Below are positions 38,180-46,137 of a stretch of DNA of 64,000 bases, piece by piece. How positions within the stretch are numbered: position 1 is the stretch's first letter; every line of letters starts with the position of its first letter. The translations under genes and the position numbers were made by a program. The notes below the pieces were generated by a model, which saw nothing but the letters and a program-made list of their open reading frames with translations, had not been told where the DNA came from and did not search any database. Source of the stretch: Acidobacteriota bacterium (GTDB lineage Bacteria; Acidobacteriota; Thermoanaerobaculia; Gp7-AA8); NCBI GenBank assembly GCA_003223645.1, contig QHVT01000005.1:62001-126000 (forward strand), written 5' to 3'.

Positions 38180-38397
38180 ATGCCGCGGCTGCTGCTCATT
38201 CTTCTCCTCGCCGTTCCCGCCGCCGCGCAACTCACAGAGTCGATCGAGTGATGTCCTCGAAGAGCCAGCGTCGTCGGCCGCGACAACAGGTCGAAGACCT
38301 CACCGCCGCCGACTTCGAAGTCCGCGTCGACGGCAAGCCCGCGCCGGTCACGAACTTCTATCTCGTCCAACGCGGGCACGATCATCGATGCCCGACG
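38180..38397 (+). pseudogene. VWFA-related acidobacterial protein, N-terminal remnant
   Basis: An ATG at 38180 opens a signal peptide (MPRLLLILLLAVPAAAQ, LTESIE) that hits a stop at 38249. In another frame, from about 38295, follows VEDLTAADFEVRVDGKPAPVTNFYLVQ, the conserved start of the VWFA-related domain proteins abundant in Acidobacteriota. The expected VxVVVxD strand between them is garbled by small deletions, and the VWA domain itself is absent after about 38395, where a short hairpin repeat (GGCGGGCTCTCAGCCCGCC) begins. It marks the left edge of the accessory block. Confidence 0.75.
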
Positions 38398-38491
38398 TGG
38401 AGCGGCGGGCTCTCAGCCCGCCGAAATCACGGCGGCGCAAACGGTTCCCACGCGCCTCGTAACTTACGAACAGTGGGGTTCGTGTGCGACT

Positions 38492-39304
38492 TCAAAGGTG
38501 ATCAGGATCAAGCGGCGACGTGCGACCGGCGCGATGATCTGCGAGCGCTTCCCCTGCCATTAGTACTAGATCGCTACGTCTGTTAAAAAAGGCATCCTCT
38601 GGCCCGATGACAGTGATTGTTCCCTTCGTGAGGTTACGCGATACAGTTCTAGTTGGCTTTGCCGCTACTTTCGGTTTTCGCTTCGCTGGACGTTTTGCGC
38701 GGCGGGGTTGTAGGTTCTTCGGAGGCGGTGATGAAGCTTCGGCGATTTGCTGGGTTGGTGCTCCTGTAGCACTTAGAAGTTTGCCGATGACGCTGACAAG
38801 ATGTGGACGTACAACTTCAGCAAAGCGCGCCGCCGATTCATATTGCCAAATGATACCCAATTGAGCAATTTCACTACGAAACCTAACGACTCGTGCGAGC
38901 TGTTTAACTTCTTCGGTACTACTTGGTGGCGGAGATGGCGCGGCGCTAAAATAGAACATGATTTGCGGCGAACGCGTTGACTTCCATGCCTTAAAGGCAA
39001 GTCGAAACTCTTCTTCGGTTCCCGACAAAGCACGGCCTGTTGCAGTGCCAAAGCGCTTCCACATTATCCCAATGAAAATGTCGTACGGACCGATCTGCTC
39101 TGTGATTATTGCTTGGGGCCGACCTGCGGCGGGACGCGCATGAGTTTCCCAACGAACTAATTCAATGACAGCGCGTGTCTGCGGAACCAACGCAGTCACC
39201 GTGCTGTTCAGTTCGTTAATTACTGTTGCTAGCGACTCGCGTTCCGCAGTAACGTCGCTTGGCGACGCGACGAAGACTCGGATCTTGCGATACTCGAGTT
39301 CCAT
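38492..39304 (-). CDS. DUF4062-domain protein
   Basis: 270 residues. The N-terminus RKIRVFVASPSDVTAERESLATVINEL followed by IGPYDIFIGIMWKRFGT and GTEEEFRLAFKAW matches the DUF4062/TIR-like Rossmann fold (about 6-150), which is found at the start of STAND NTPases and in antiviral or stress proteins. The C-terminal part is basic (RRAKRPAKRKPKVAAK) and then unassigned; no NTPase or nuclease domain is fused. Codon use is less GC-rich than the neighbouring ffh cluster, suggesting transfer. A stand-alone defence-related role is possible but unproven. Confidence 0.7.
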   Translation of the reverse strand: MELEYRKIRVFVASPSDVTAERESLATVINELNSTVTALVPQTRAVIELVRWETHARPAAGRPQAIITEQIGPYDIFIGIMWKRFGTATGRALSGTEEEFRLAFKAWKSTRSPQIMFYFSAAPSPPPSSTEEVKQLARVVRFRSEIAQLGIIWQYESAARFAEVVRPHLVSVIGKLLSATGAPTQQIAEASSPPPKNLQPRRAKRPAKRKPKVAAKPTRTVSRNLTKGTITVIGPEDAFFNRRSDLVLMAGEALADHRAGRTSPLDPDHL

Positions 39305-39430
39305 ATGCTATCCATTCTACGACTAGCGGCGACCGGACTGAGCACCGGATAGGTCTCCTGCAGCTGATATGCGACTGAAGGATAGAGAGTCGACGGTAAT
39401 GGCGTCGACGGACAACGTCCGATTCCGACG

Positions 39431-40066
39431 TTAGCTATAGCGAATCGCTATGGTCTTTTTCGCCTCCGGAGACTCGTGGCGCCAACCCGTGAGATTGATG
39501 GCGATCGGCGAGAATGGCCGAATGGCGCTCCTCGCGGTGCCACGCCCCTCGAGCTGCGACAACCACCCCTTGCGTTTCGACGGACTGTAGACTGACGTAC
39601 CCGGTGTCTTGATCGCCCGAGCGCGAAACAGCGCCTTGATCCGCAGCATCACCCGAGTGCCGTCTTCGACCAGGTTGGCGTAGCTCCTGACCAGCTCCTT
39701 CAGCGTCAGCAGTTCGCTGGCGCCGTGAAACACGGACTTGACCGATCCCAGTCGCAACAGCTCCGACAAACGGTCGGCGTCGATTCGATCGCTCTTGTTG
39801 TCCTGCGCGCCGCGACCTCGGGTGTTGCACACCACGACGCGCTCGGCGTACGGCTTCAGAACCTCGTGCAGCCACTGCGCTTGCGTCCCCTCTTCGAAGA
39901 CAATGTGTACCCGCGATCCGAGGCCGCGCACCAGCCCGACGATAGCTTTGGCCTCGGTCGCCACCGTCGCTCTCATCACCACCGAACCCTGCTCATCCCG
40001 AACACTCACCACCAGGGTTGCCTGATGGACATCGAGAGCCACATACTGAATCGCCTGTTGTTTCAT
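39431..40066 (-). pseudogene. IS110-family transposase, N-terminal fragment
   Basis: Starts MKQQAIQYVALDVHQATLVV at 40066. Residues 1-190 match the DEDD (RuvC-like) half of IS110 transposases: VALDVHQ, FEEGTQAQWLHEVLKPY, CNTRGRGAQDNKSDRIDADRLSELL. After SQLEGRG the similarity stops and an unrelated 30-residue tail follows. The C-terminal Transposase_20 domain with the catalytic serine is missing, so the copy is inactive. GTTAGC motifs lie on both sides (39430 and 40140). Confidence 0.85.
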
Positions 40067-40242
40067 GGCAGCCGTCCCTTCCTTTCGTTTGGTCTTTTGC
40101 AACTCCAAACTTACAGGAAGGGGCGTGCTTTCAATATGCGTTAGCCGGCGCCACGCTTGACATGTTCTTGGCTAAGTGGGTAACGTTTTGCTTCCGAGAC
40201 CGTCGAAACGAAGGGCTGAACGTGTGTTCTTAAGAGGCATGC

Positions 40243-40920
40243 TTGGCTGACGAGGCAACCAAAGCTCTTACCGTAGAAGGACTTGAGCGGCTTCAGTACT
40301 GGCTGCTGACCACCCGTGATAACTTTGACGTGGGGCGTTTTCGAGAATCTCTTCCCACCGTGTTGCGCGATTCAGACGGCACATCCGTCGTGATTGAGTC
40401 AGCGAACGAGCCGTTCCCGTACAACGCTATGTTCGCTTGGGCGATCTTTGAGGATGAGGTCGAACTAACGGTCGACTACCACACCTCCGGGCCCGATTCT
40501 CACGCCTCTGATGAGCGCCACGACACCCAGACGGAATCGTTAGACGCGCACGAGGAAGGTCCAGAAGACCTTCCTTGTCCAGAACACCTGATGTCGTGGC
40601 TCGGGGGTTTCTTCGGTTCTAACAGTGCGCCAGCACACGGACACGCGCGCTACAAATATGCGGGTGAACGGAAGCAAGCGAAATTTGAGATGTCGTTGGC
40701 GAGTGAACTTCCTCCAGACACTGAGCTATATGGCGTAGCACTTCGCCTGCGGAATGCGCCTAACGGGATTACATCTGTGCGCGTAACACGCGGACTCTCT
40801 GATTGGTATGTGGAGGTCATCTATGATCGCGATGTTGTTTTTGCCGAGCTTGATCCGATAGCTGATGCTGCGAGTCTTTTGCCGATATTAGACGACTTCC
40901 TGACGGAGAAACAGCGATGA
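40243..40920 (+). CDS. Unknown protein, first gene of a three-gene operon
   Basis: 225 residues from a TTG at 40243, supported by an AAGAGG site 5-10 bases upstream (the ATG at 40240 is out of frame and stops at once). Composition is soluble and acidic (HASDERHDTQTESLDAHEEGPEDLP in the middle). No motif or family was recognised; no signal peptide or membrane helix. The stop overlaps the next start as ATGA, indicating translational coupling. Base composition is visibly lower in GC than the host genes, so the operon is probably acquired. Confidence 0.7.
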   Translation: MADEATKALTVEGLERLQYWLLTTRDNFDVGRFRESLPTVLRDSDGTSVVIESANEPFPYNAMFAWAIFEDEVELTVDYHTSGPDSHASDERHDTQTESLDAHEEGPEDLPCPEHLMSWLGGFFGSNSAPAHGHARYKYAGERKQAKFEMSLASELPPDTELYGVALRLRNAPNGITSVRVTRGLSDWYVEVIYDRDVVFAELDPIADAASLLPILDDFLTEKQR

Positions 40921-41426
40921 GACCGAGTTACTCGCTTCGTACGGTCACCCGGTTTATACCTCTCACGTCAACAACGCGGCCTCGACGCGAGTATCGAGAT
41001 CTCATCAGGTACTGGACTCTTGATCTTGATGTCCACAAGAAGAGGCTCAGAGAACTACGGTCTGCGGCCGGCACAGAGAACTCCCGGAGCGTTGAAGAGC
41101 GGTGGCAGAAGTACCTCGACACAGCGGCAGAGAAGCGTCTCACGAGCGAGGAAGTCGCAACAAACGCGCGCCGGTGCTGGGCACGAATACGCGGCATTGC
41201 ACCCACACTCCAGCCGCCAGACGCAAGTCCGACTAATTCCAAAGGCCTTCTCATGTCGTGGGACATGTCTGGTCGGCATCTCGAAGTTGAAATCCTGCCT
41301 GACAGTTCGTATGAATGGTTTTACCGCGAGCGTATCGCCGATATTGCGGAAGGTGGAGAGCAACGCGACGTTGAAACGATTTCAGAAGCGCTTGCTTCAC
41401 GCCTCCGACACCTAACGGAGTCTTAG
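40917..41426 (+). CDS. Unknown protein, second gene of the operon
   Basis: 169 residues. The N-terminal half is helical and basic (RREYRDLIRYWTLDLDVHKKRLRELR). The C-terminal half has GLLMSWDMSGRHLEVEILPDSSYEWFYRERIADIAEGG, a beta-rich segment of a type I recall from small uncharacterised proteins, but no named family can be given. Starts inside the stop of the first gene and ends 4 bases before the third. Likely acts together with both neighbours. Confidence 0.7.
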   Translation: MRPSYSLRTVTRFIPLTSTTRPRREYRDLIRYWTLDLDVHKKRLRELRSAAGTENSRSVEERWQKYLDTAAEKRLTSEEVATNARRCWARIRGIAPTLQPPDASPTNSKGLLMSWDMSGRHLEVEILPDSSYEWFYRERIADIAEGGEQRDVETISEALASRLRHLTES

Positions 41427-41430
41427 CCGG

Positions 41431-41862
41431 ATGGCGTCGCCTCCTTTTGAGATGACGAATGGTGTTGTGTTTCGTCTCGGTGTCCGCAGCGAGGAAGAAT
41501 TGTTTTTTGCCGAAAAGAGAAAGCCTCTCGTGGGTGATTTCGACTTAGGAAGTGACGAAGAGACCGAAGCGGCAGCCAAACAGTACGCGGCGTTGTCAGC
41601 TTGGGATGAGCAACGCACCACTGTGGAACAGGCTCGAGTATTTCTTTCCCCGAATCGGCGCCTTCCGATTTGGTTGTCAGTGTTGGAAATAAGATCGATG
41701 CATTCCCTTAGAGTGATTCGGCGGCCGCATTCAAAGCCGCTGCCGGGCCGCGAGGGCCATTGTGACATCGAGAACGTATGGCCAAGTGACAAAGCTACGT
41801 TCAAGAAGATTCGGTCTGACCTCCGCGACATCGCAACTTGTAATCGCGACGACCTCAATTAA
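41431..41862 (+). CDS. Unknown protein, third gene of the operon
   Basis: 143 residues. Begins MASPPFEMTNGVVFRLGVRSEEELFFAEKRKPLVGDFDLG and contains ALSAWDEQRTTVEQARVFLSPNRRLPIWLSVLEI. The regular alternation suggests a compact alpha/beta protein. No catalytic signature, signal peptide or transmembrane helix. Starts 4 bases after the second gene, so all three are one transcript. No promoter was identified with confidence upstream of 40243. Confidence 0.7.
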   Translation: MASPPFEMTNGVVFRLGVRSEEELFFAEKRKPLVGDFDLGSDEETEAAAKQYAALSAWDEQRTTVEQARVFLSPNRRLPIWLSVLEIRSMHSLRVIRRPHSKPLPGREGHCDIENVWPSDKATFKKIRSDLRDIATCNRDDLN

Positions 41863-41912
41863 TTGCGCAAGCGGATGGCACAGGATTTAGTTAGCGTCCG
41901 CCCAAATTGTAC

Positions 41913-42742
41913 TCAGGCCCTCCCCCCCCACAACAAAGTAGTCGTAGCGAGGCATCTCCGAAGCATCACATTTTCGTTCCCCGCCTGAATCGCTGTCTAA
42001 CGCTTTTCCTCCGCCAATCCCAAATACCCCACACCCTCCCCGTAATACCCCGCGCAGCGGGAGCGAGGGCCACCAACACCAACATTGACGTTGGTTGGCC
42101 TTTCGCGCCGCTTGGGAGGGAGAGGTGGAACTGAGCGGAGCGAAGGGCCGGATGAGGGTTGTGGTTCTTCAGTTCAGGCCATTGGCGCTGGCTTGTCCTC
42201 GCCGCACCGCGGGTCTCTGCGCACAGTGATCCCCGGTTTGGCGGCAAAGCCGTCGTCATGACCGATCGGCCGACTTTCTCTCCCGTGGGAAGGCGGGATC
42301 AACATCCTCCTGGCTGCTTGACCTCGGCGTCAACGAGCGATGCACCCCGGCGGCGGTTCGTCGCCACGATCGATCAGAGGGTGCCAGCCGTATTTCTCGG
42401 CCAGCTCCTGGACGCGCCGAATATCGGGCTTCCGTCGCTTCGGGCCGCTCGATGATTGGTGGCTCGTCGAGCACGTCGGGCGGCCGGTCCGATTTCTCAT
42501 CAGCCGGCCGCACCATCTGATCCTGTGACATGCATGGAAGCTCAGCGCCTTTTCACGACTGGAGCCGGATCCCCGCCGCATCGATCTTCTCGTACACCCA
42601 TTGCGGCAGGCAGAGATCGAGCTTGTCGGCGCGGCAGTTGGAATGGCAGACGATCGTGGCCACCTGAAAGCAGCGCGGGAAGTCGAAGGTCGTCGAGGGG
42701 TAGTAGAAGACCGGATCGATCTCGTGACGGTGGCAGATGTCG
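41913..42742. repeat. Segmental duplication, copy A
   Basis: About 830 bases that recur, diverged, at 53704-56174 (copy B). Shared landmarks: TTGTACTCAG near the left edge, AAAGTAGTCGTA, TCGCTGTCTAACGCTT, CCACCAACACCAACATTGAC, GTTCAGGCCATTGGCGCT, GATCAACATCCTCCTGGCTG and the 3' end of the amidase gene (42553-42742). Bases 41913-42552 contain no convincing gene: small frames are open in both copies, but their substitutions show no coding bias. Confidence 0.85.
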
Positions 42743-43212
42743 AGCGTCAGTTCGATGCCGGCATCGACCTGTGCCTCGTCGAGCTGCGCGAAGTAGTGAG
42801 AGCGGCGCCAGTCGTACTTGAGGAACGGACCGTTGTACAGGGTGTTCGGCGTGTTCATGCCGAACGCGTAGAGGCGATCGCCATCGAGGTCGAGCGCGAG
42901 CTCGTTCGCGAACTCGATCGCAACCGACGACCGGTCATAGCGGCCCCCGGTGCCCTTCAGGCCGAGGTGAAAGGTCCAGGCCGCATCCTCGAAGGTCTTG
43001 TAGATCGTGCCGTCGCGGTCGACGAGCCACGGTGCGCCGACGCGGTCGGTGTTGAAGTTCCAGGCGTCGATCGCGCTGGTGGCCTTGCTGGGGCGGCCGA
43101 AGACGGGGGTGTGTCGTGTCCGGCCCGCGGTGCCGTGCCACACGACGTACTTCTTCTCGGTCATGTTCGAGAACCACTGGCCGGGCTTGAGAGCATACGA
43201 TTTGATCTTCAT
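42553..43212 (-). CDS. PGRP/amidase-2-type N-acetylmuramoyl-L-alanine amidase
   Basis: 219 residues from the ATG at 43212, behind an AGGAG site. EKKYVVWHGTAGRTRHTPVFGRPSKATSAIDAWNF (about 19-53) carries the first zinc histidine. VDRDGTIYKTFEDAAWTFHLGLKGTGGRYDRSSVAIEFAN and a later FQVATIVCHSNCRADKLDLC complete the peptidoglycan-amidase fold. It would cleave the MurNAc-L-Ala bond. No signal peptide, so export must use another route or act after lysis. Last gene of the four-gene minus-strand operon; its 3' end was copied into the duplication at 55972-56174. Confidence 0.8.
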   Translation of the reverse strand: MKIKSYALKPGQWFSNMTEKKYVVWHGTAGRTRHTPVFGRPSKATSAIDAWNFNTDRVGAPWLVDRDGTIYKTFEDAAWTFHLGLKGTGGRYDRSSVAIEFANELALDLDGDRLYAFGMNTPNTLYNGPFLKYDWRRSHYFAQLDEAQVDAGIELTLDICHRHEIDPVFYYPSTTFDFPRCFQVATIVCHSNCRADKLDLCLPQWVYEKIDAAGIRLQS

Positions 43213-43230
43213 CGCGCATTCTCCTGAAGG

Positions 43231-43258
43231 GTGGGGCGCGCGCTCGCGCGCGCCCCAC
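43231..43258 (-). promoter_or_regulatory. Perfect 12-bp intercistronic hairpin
   Basis: GTGGGGCGCGCG-CTCG-CGCGCGCCCCAC: a 12-bp stem with a 4-base loop, between the 104-residue gene and the amidase, just upstream of the amidase ribosome-binding site. No T-tract. Likely an mRNA-stability or attenuation element that sets amidase yield apart from the upstream genes. Confidence 0.6.
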
Positions 43259-43267
43259 CGGTCAAAC

Positions 43268-43582
43268 TCAGAGGTCCTTTCCCGCCTTGAACTGCGGGGC
43301 GAGGTCACCGCCGGCGGCCGACATCGCGTCGAGCGCCTGATTGAGCATCGTGATCGCCGCCCGCCACGTCGACGGGATCAGCGGCAGCGTGGCCAACATG
43401 GTGAGCAGCGGCTTGACGCCGCGGTACACCTTCACCACCTTCTGGAACTTCGTCAGCGGCGTCTCCGCCACCAGCGTGTTCTCGTGCTCCATCTCCTGCA
43501 TCAGCGTGCGGATGCTGCGGTCGATGACCCGCTTGTGGTCGCGGATCACGGCTTCGGACTGTTCTTTCGGGTTAGTGCTCAT
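43268..43582 (-). CDS. Hypothetical protein, 104 residues, in M4-protease operon
   Basis: Mostly helical (IDRSIRTLMQEMEHENTLVAETPLTKFQKVVKVYRGVKPLLTMLATLPLIPSTWRAAITMLNQALDAM). A weakly hydrophobic stretch (PLLTMLATLPLIPSTW) is too short and interrupted for a sure membrane helix. Its 5' end overlaps the protease gene by 11 bases. It does not resemble emfourin, the known small inhibitor of protealysin-like proteases, but its position would suit a chaperone, immunity or inhibitor role. Confidence 0.65.
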   Translation of the reverse strand: MSTNPKEQSEAVIRDHKRVIDRSIRTLMQEMEHENTLVAETPLTKFQKVVKVYRGVKPLLTMLATLPLIPSTWRAAITMLNQALDAMSAAGGDLAPQFKAGKDL

Positions 43583-44681
43583 GGGTTCGTTTCTCCTTTC
43601 GTGAAAACTGAGGAAAGAGGGGAACGGACAGGCCTACGCCCGACCAGGCGTCCCTCACGATCCGCTGCACGCTGCCGCCATTGCCGTAAAGCTCTCCGGC
43701 AATGTCGACGGTAGCGCGCGCGAAGTCGGTGAAGTCCGCGTCGGGATTGAGGCGGTCCGTCAACGCGACGTACCAGATCCGTCCCGGCACCTCCCAGGTC
43801 TTCCCGCCGAGCGCCATCGAGGCGCGGTAGAAGGCGTGGTTGAGAATGCCGGAGTTGATGTGGACGCCGCCGTGGTCGTCGGTGGTATGGACGTAATCGC
43901 GCATGTGCGAGGGCTGCGGGTCACGGCCGAGGACGGGGTCGTCATAGGCGGTGCCCGGAGCAGCCAGCGAACGCACGGCGACGCCGTGGACGGCGGGGCC
44001 GAAAAGGCCGGCGCCGATGAGCCAGTCGGACTCGCTCGCGGCCTGGCCGAGCAGAAACTGCTTGACCATGCTTCCGAACGCGTCGGACACATGCTCGTTG
44101 AGCGCACCCGTCTCACCGTAATAGCCGAGTCCCGCGGTATGTTGCGTAATCCCGTGGGTCAGCTCATGGGCGATCACGTCGACGAATGCGGTAAAGCGCG
44201 TGAAGAGGCGTCCGTCGGCGTGGCCGTAGACCATCTGGCGGCCGTTCCAGAGCGCGTTCCCGAAGGACGTGCCGTAACGCACGGTCGAGTCGAGACGCAT
44301 TCCTTTGCCGTCGATGGACGCACGACCGAAGACGCGCCAGAAAAAATCGCACGTCGTTCCGCTTCCGTCGTACGCCTCGGTGACTTCGACGTCGGTGTTG
44401 CGGGGGCCGTGCTCGCTCATGGCGAGCTGTCCCGGCAGCACGAACTGATGATCCGCGTCATAGACGCAACGCCGTTTCCGCGGGCGCGCGTCCCCGGAGG
44501 GAGGTGCGCCGGCCGGAACGGATTCGAGCAGGGTGGCGGCCGCGCGACCGCTCTCGAGCTGTTGCATGTGCTCGAGCGTCGCGCGGGCGCTGTCGCTCGC
44601 CAGGCCGGTTGCATGTGCGGCGACCCGCGTCAGGATGTGAGGCGGGATCGCGCCGCAGACAACATGTGGAATGGTACGCAT
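43572..44681 (-). CDS. Protealysin-like M4 metalloprotease
   Basis: 369 residues. A short propeptide with CGAIPPHILTRVA (about 9-21), the PPxxL-type motif of protealysin-like enzymes. Thermolysin fold with zinc ligands in HELTH (172-176) and GALNEHVSD (E196), and catalytic histidine in DDHGGVHINSGILNHAFYRAS (H274). Unlike secreted thermolysins it lacks a signal peptide and PepSY/FTP propeptide. Protealysin-like enzymes of Serratia act inside or leave the cell without a classical signal and are linked to invasion. It is flanked by two helical proteins and an amidase in the same operon. Confidence 0.88.
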   Translation of the reverse strand: MRTIPHVVCGAIPPHILTRVAAHATGLASDSARATLEHMQQLESGRAAATLLESVPAGAPPSGDARPRKRRCVYDADHQFVLPGQLAMSEHGPRNTDVEVTEAYDGSGTTCDFFWRVFGRASIDGKGMRLDSTVRYGTSFGNALWNGRQMVYGHADGRLFTRFTAFVDVIAHELTHGITQHTAGLGYYGETGALNEHVSDAFGSMVKQFLLGQAASESDWLIGAGLFGPAVHGVAVRSLAAPGTAYDDPVLGRDPQPSHMRDYVHTTDDHGGVHINSGILNHAFYRASMALGGKTWEVPGRIWYVALTDRLNPDADFTDFARATVDIAGELYGNGGSVQRIVRDAWSGVGLSVPLFPQFSRKEKRTHEH

Positions 44682-44689
44682 GGCTCATC

Positions 44690-45304
44690 TCAGGAAGCGC
44701 TGGTGGACGTCGCGGCCTTGACGCCGGGCTTCTCGGCGGCAGCTTTCTCGGCGGCAGCTTTGTCGACCGCGGTCTTCTCGGCGGCAGCTTTGTCGGCAGC
44801 TTTCTTCGCGGCGAACCTACGCCGCGCCTCGGCACGGCCCAGGTCGCGTTTCATGTTCGCGACGAACGCCGCGAGCGTCGGGCTCTTCTTGTCGCGCGCA
44901 AACGTTTGCGCAACCACGTAGACTTGAAGCGCCTCCTCGGTCAGCACAGCGAGCCGGACGTTCAGGTTCGTCAGCAGGTCCTTTTTGAACCTCTCGATTT
45001 TGTCGAGGACAGGGCGGAACGCGTCGTAGAGCTGCAGGGTGTCGCGGCCGACTTTGGGGTCGAGCTTCCCGGTCGCCTGAAGTTCAAGCGCCTGTTCGAC
45101 GGAAGCGATGACCGTTCCGAGAAACTCGATCGGGTATCCCAGGCGCGCGTTCACGAAACTCTCCGTGACCGCGTGGGCGGGATCGGGCTTCGGGACGAGG
45201 CTGGCCACCTTGTCCAGGGACGCGGAGAACTCGTTGGCCAGCAACTGATACTGGGTGACCGTGAGGGTCGGGGGTCCAATGACGGGATTGGCATCTTCTG
45301 CCAT
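44690..45304 (-). CDS. Helical protein with Ala/Lys-rich tail
   Basis: 204 residues, first gene of the protease operon. Residues 1-150 are amphipathic helices (LTVTQYQLLANEFSASLDKVASLV, TLQLYDAFRPVLDKIERFKKDLLTNL). Residues about 160-200 are a low-complexity Ala/Lys tail with AAEK repeats, as in histone-like or cell-wall-associated proteins. No signal peptide. No family assigned. The promoter at 45445-45473 reads into this gene. Confidence 0.68.
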   Translation of the reverse strand: MAEDANPVIGPPTLTVTQYQLLANEFSASLDKVASLVPKPDPAHAVTESFVNARLGYPIEFLGTVIASVEQALELQATGKLDPKVGRDTLQLYDAFRPVLDKIERFKKDLLTNLNVRLAVLTEEALQVYVVAQTFARDKKSPTLAAFVANMKRDLGRAEARRRFAAKKAADKAAAEKTAVDKAAAEKAAAEKPGVKAATSTSAS

Positions 45305-45444
45305 GACTGACTCCTTCCCACCGCGCGGCGCAGACGCGCTGCGCGCACGCGGTGACTCATTCGTTACCCGCTCACGCCTCGGCCGAGGTGCAACGGGCGA
45401 GAGGCTCCTGCAGAAGCCACGAGGGAAGGACCGGTCCCGAAGCT

Positions 45445-45473
45445 AATCTAGGTTCAGGTACTATGATTGTCAA
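45445..45473 (-). promoter_or_regulatory. Consensus sigma-70 promoter for the protease/amidase operon
   Basis: On the minus strand TTGACA (45468-45473), a 17-base spacer and TAGATT (45445-45450), about 140 bases before the start at 45304. A perfect -35, a near-consensus -10 and ideal spacing are unusual in this GC-rich setting, implying strong housekeeping transcription. Confidence 0.7.
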
Positions 45474-45527
45474 GTGATAACCATGATTAGCAACCCATTG
45501 CTTCATTCACCAAGTTCAATTACATCC

Positions 45528-45605
45528 CGTCATCTCGAGCCGCGAAGACGGCGAAAGATCTCAAAACACGTAACTTGAGATTTTTCGCTACGCTCAGAAT
45601 GACGG
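45528..45605. repeat. CGTCATCTCGAG palindromic element
   Basis: Diverged copy of the 19665-19761 family (left CCGTCATCTCGAGCC, right CGCTCAGAATGACGG). Between the protease-operon promoter and the XRE gene. The rest of the 45305-45700 gap holds the promoter and AT-rich sequence without an ORF. Confidence 0.75.
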
Positions 45606-45700
45606 AATTTCCGTGTGACTTAATTAGCGAATGGAGTACTGAATTGCATGGCGCAGGACGCGTCCAGCGATTTTATTTTCCGTTGTGCTATAGTTCCAGC

Positions 45701-46117
45701 ATGCTACATGACGACTTTCGCAATGCCAGGCTCGCTGCCGGCCTATCTCAGGCGGAGCTCGCCCGCCGCGCCAAGGTGTCGCGCCGGCAGATTCAGTTGC
45801 TGGAGACCGGGGCCAACGTCACCATCGATACGGTGAGGCGGATCGCGCCGCTGCTCCCCAACCTCACGCGCATCACGCTCGGCGGGCTGGAAATGCTGAC
45901 GGCGAACTCCGATCTGGAGGAAGTGCGGCGGCGGGCATTCGCCCTCTTCGAGGACGTCAGCCGCCTGATCTACGCACTCGGGGCCGTTCCGCCCTCTCCG
46001 CAGCAGTCCGGGACTTACCGCCATCCGTCCGGAAGCGAGTCTGAAGAGCGGACCGCGCAGCGGTTGGAGAAGATCGTCGAAAAAGAGAAGCAGAAGGGCC
46101 CACGGTCCGACGCCTAG
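45701..46117 (+). CDS. XRE-family HTH regulator
   Basis: 138 residues from the ATG at 45701 (MLHDDFRNARLAAGLSQAEL). A single XRE helix-turn-helix at about 4-58 (AGLSQAELARRAKVSRRQIQLLETGANVTIDTVRRIAPLL), then a helical tail ending in a charged KIVEKEKQKGPRS. Divergent from the protease operon and 20 bases upstream of a small gene; it may regulate either or serve as the antitoxin of the small gene. Confidence 0.82.
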   Translation: MLHDDFRNARLAAGLSQAELARRAKVSRRQIQLLETGANVTIDTVRRIAPLLPNLTRITLGGLEMLTANSDLEEVRRRAFALFEDVSRLIYALGAVPPSPQQSGTYRHPSGSESEERTAQRLEKIVEKEKQKGPRSDA

Positions 46118-46137
46118 AGAGCAACGAGAGAGCACCA

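Noticed and set aside
42256-42531. A small open frame conserved in both duplication copies (42256-42531 and 55545-55781)
   Set aside because: Changes between the copies are spread over all codon positions, another frame looks equally protein-like, and no ribosome-binding site or family is visible.
42553-45304. Prophage lysis cassette or contractile-injection toxin set
   Set aside because: No holin, phage structural, sheath, baseplate or spike gene occurs in the window, so the idea rests only on the hydrolases.
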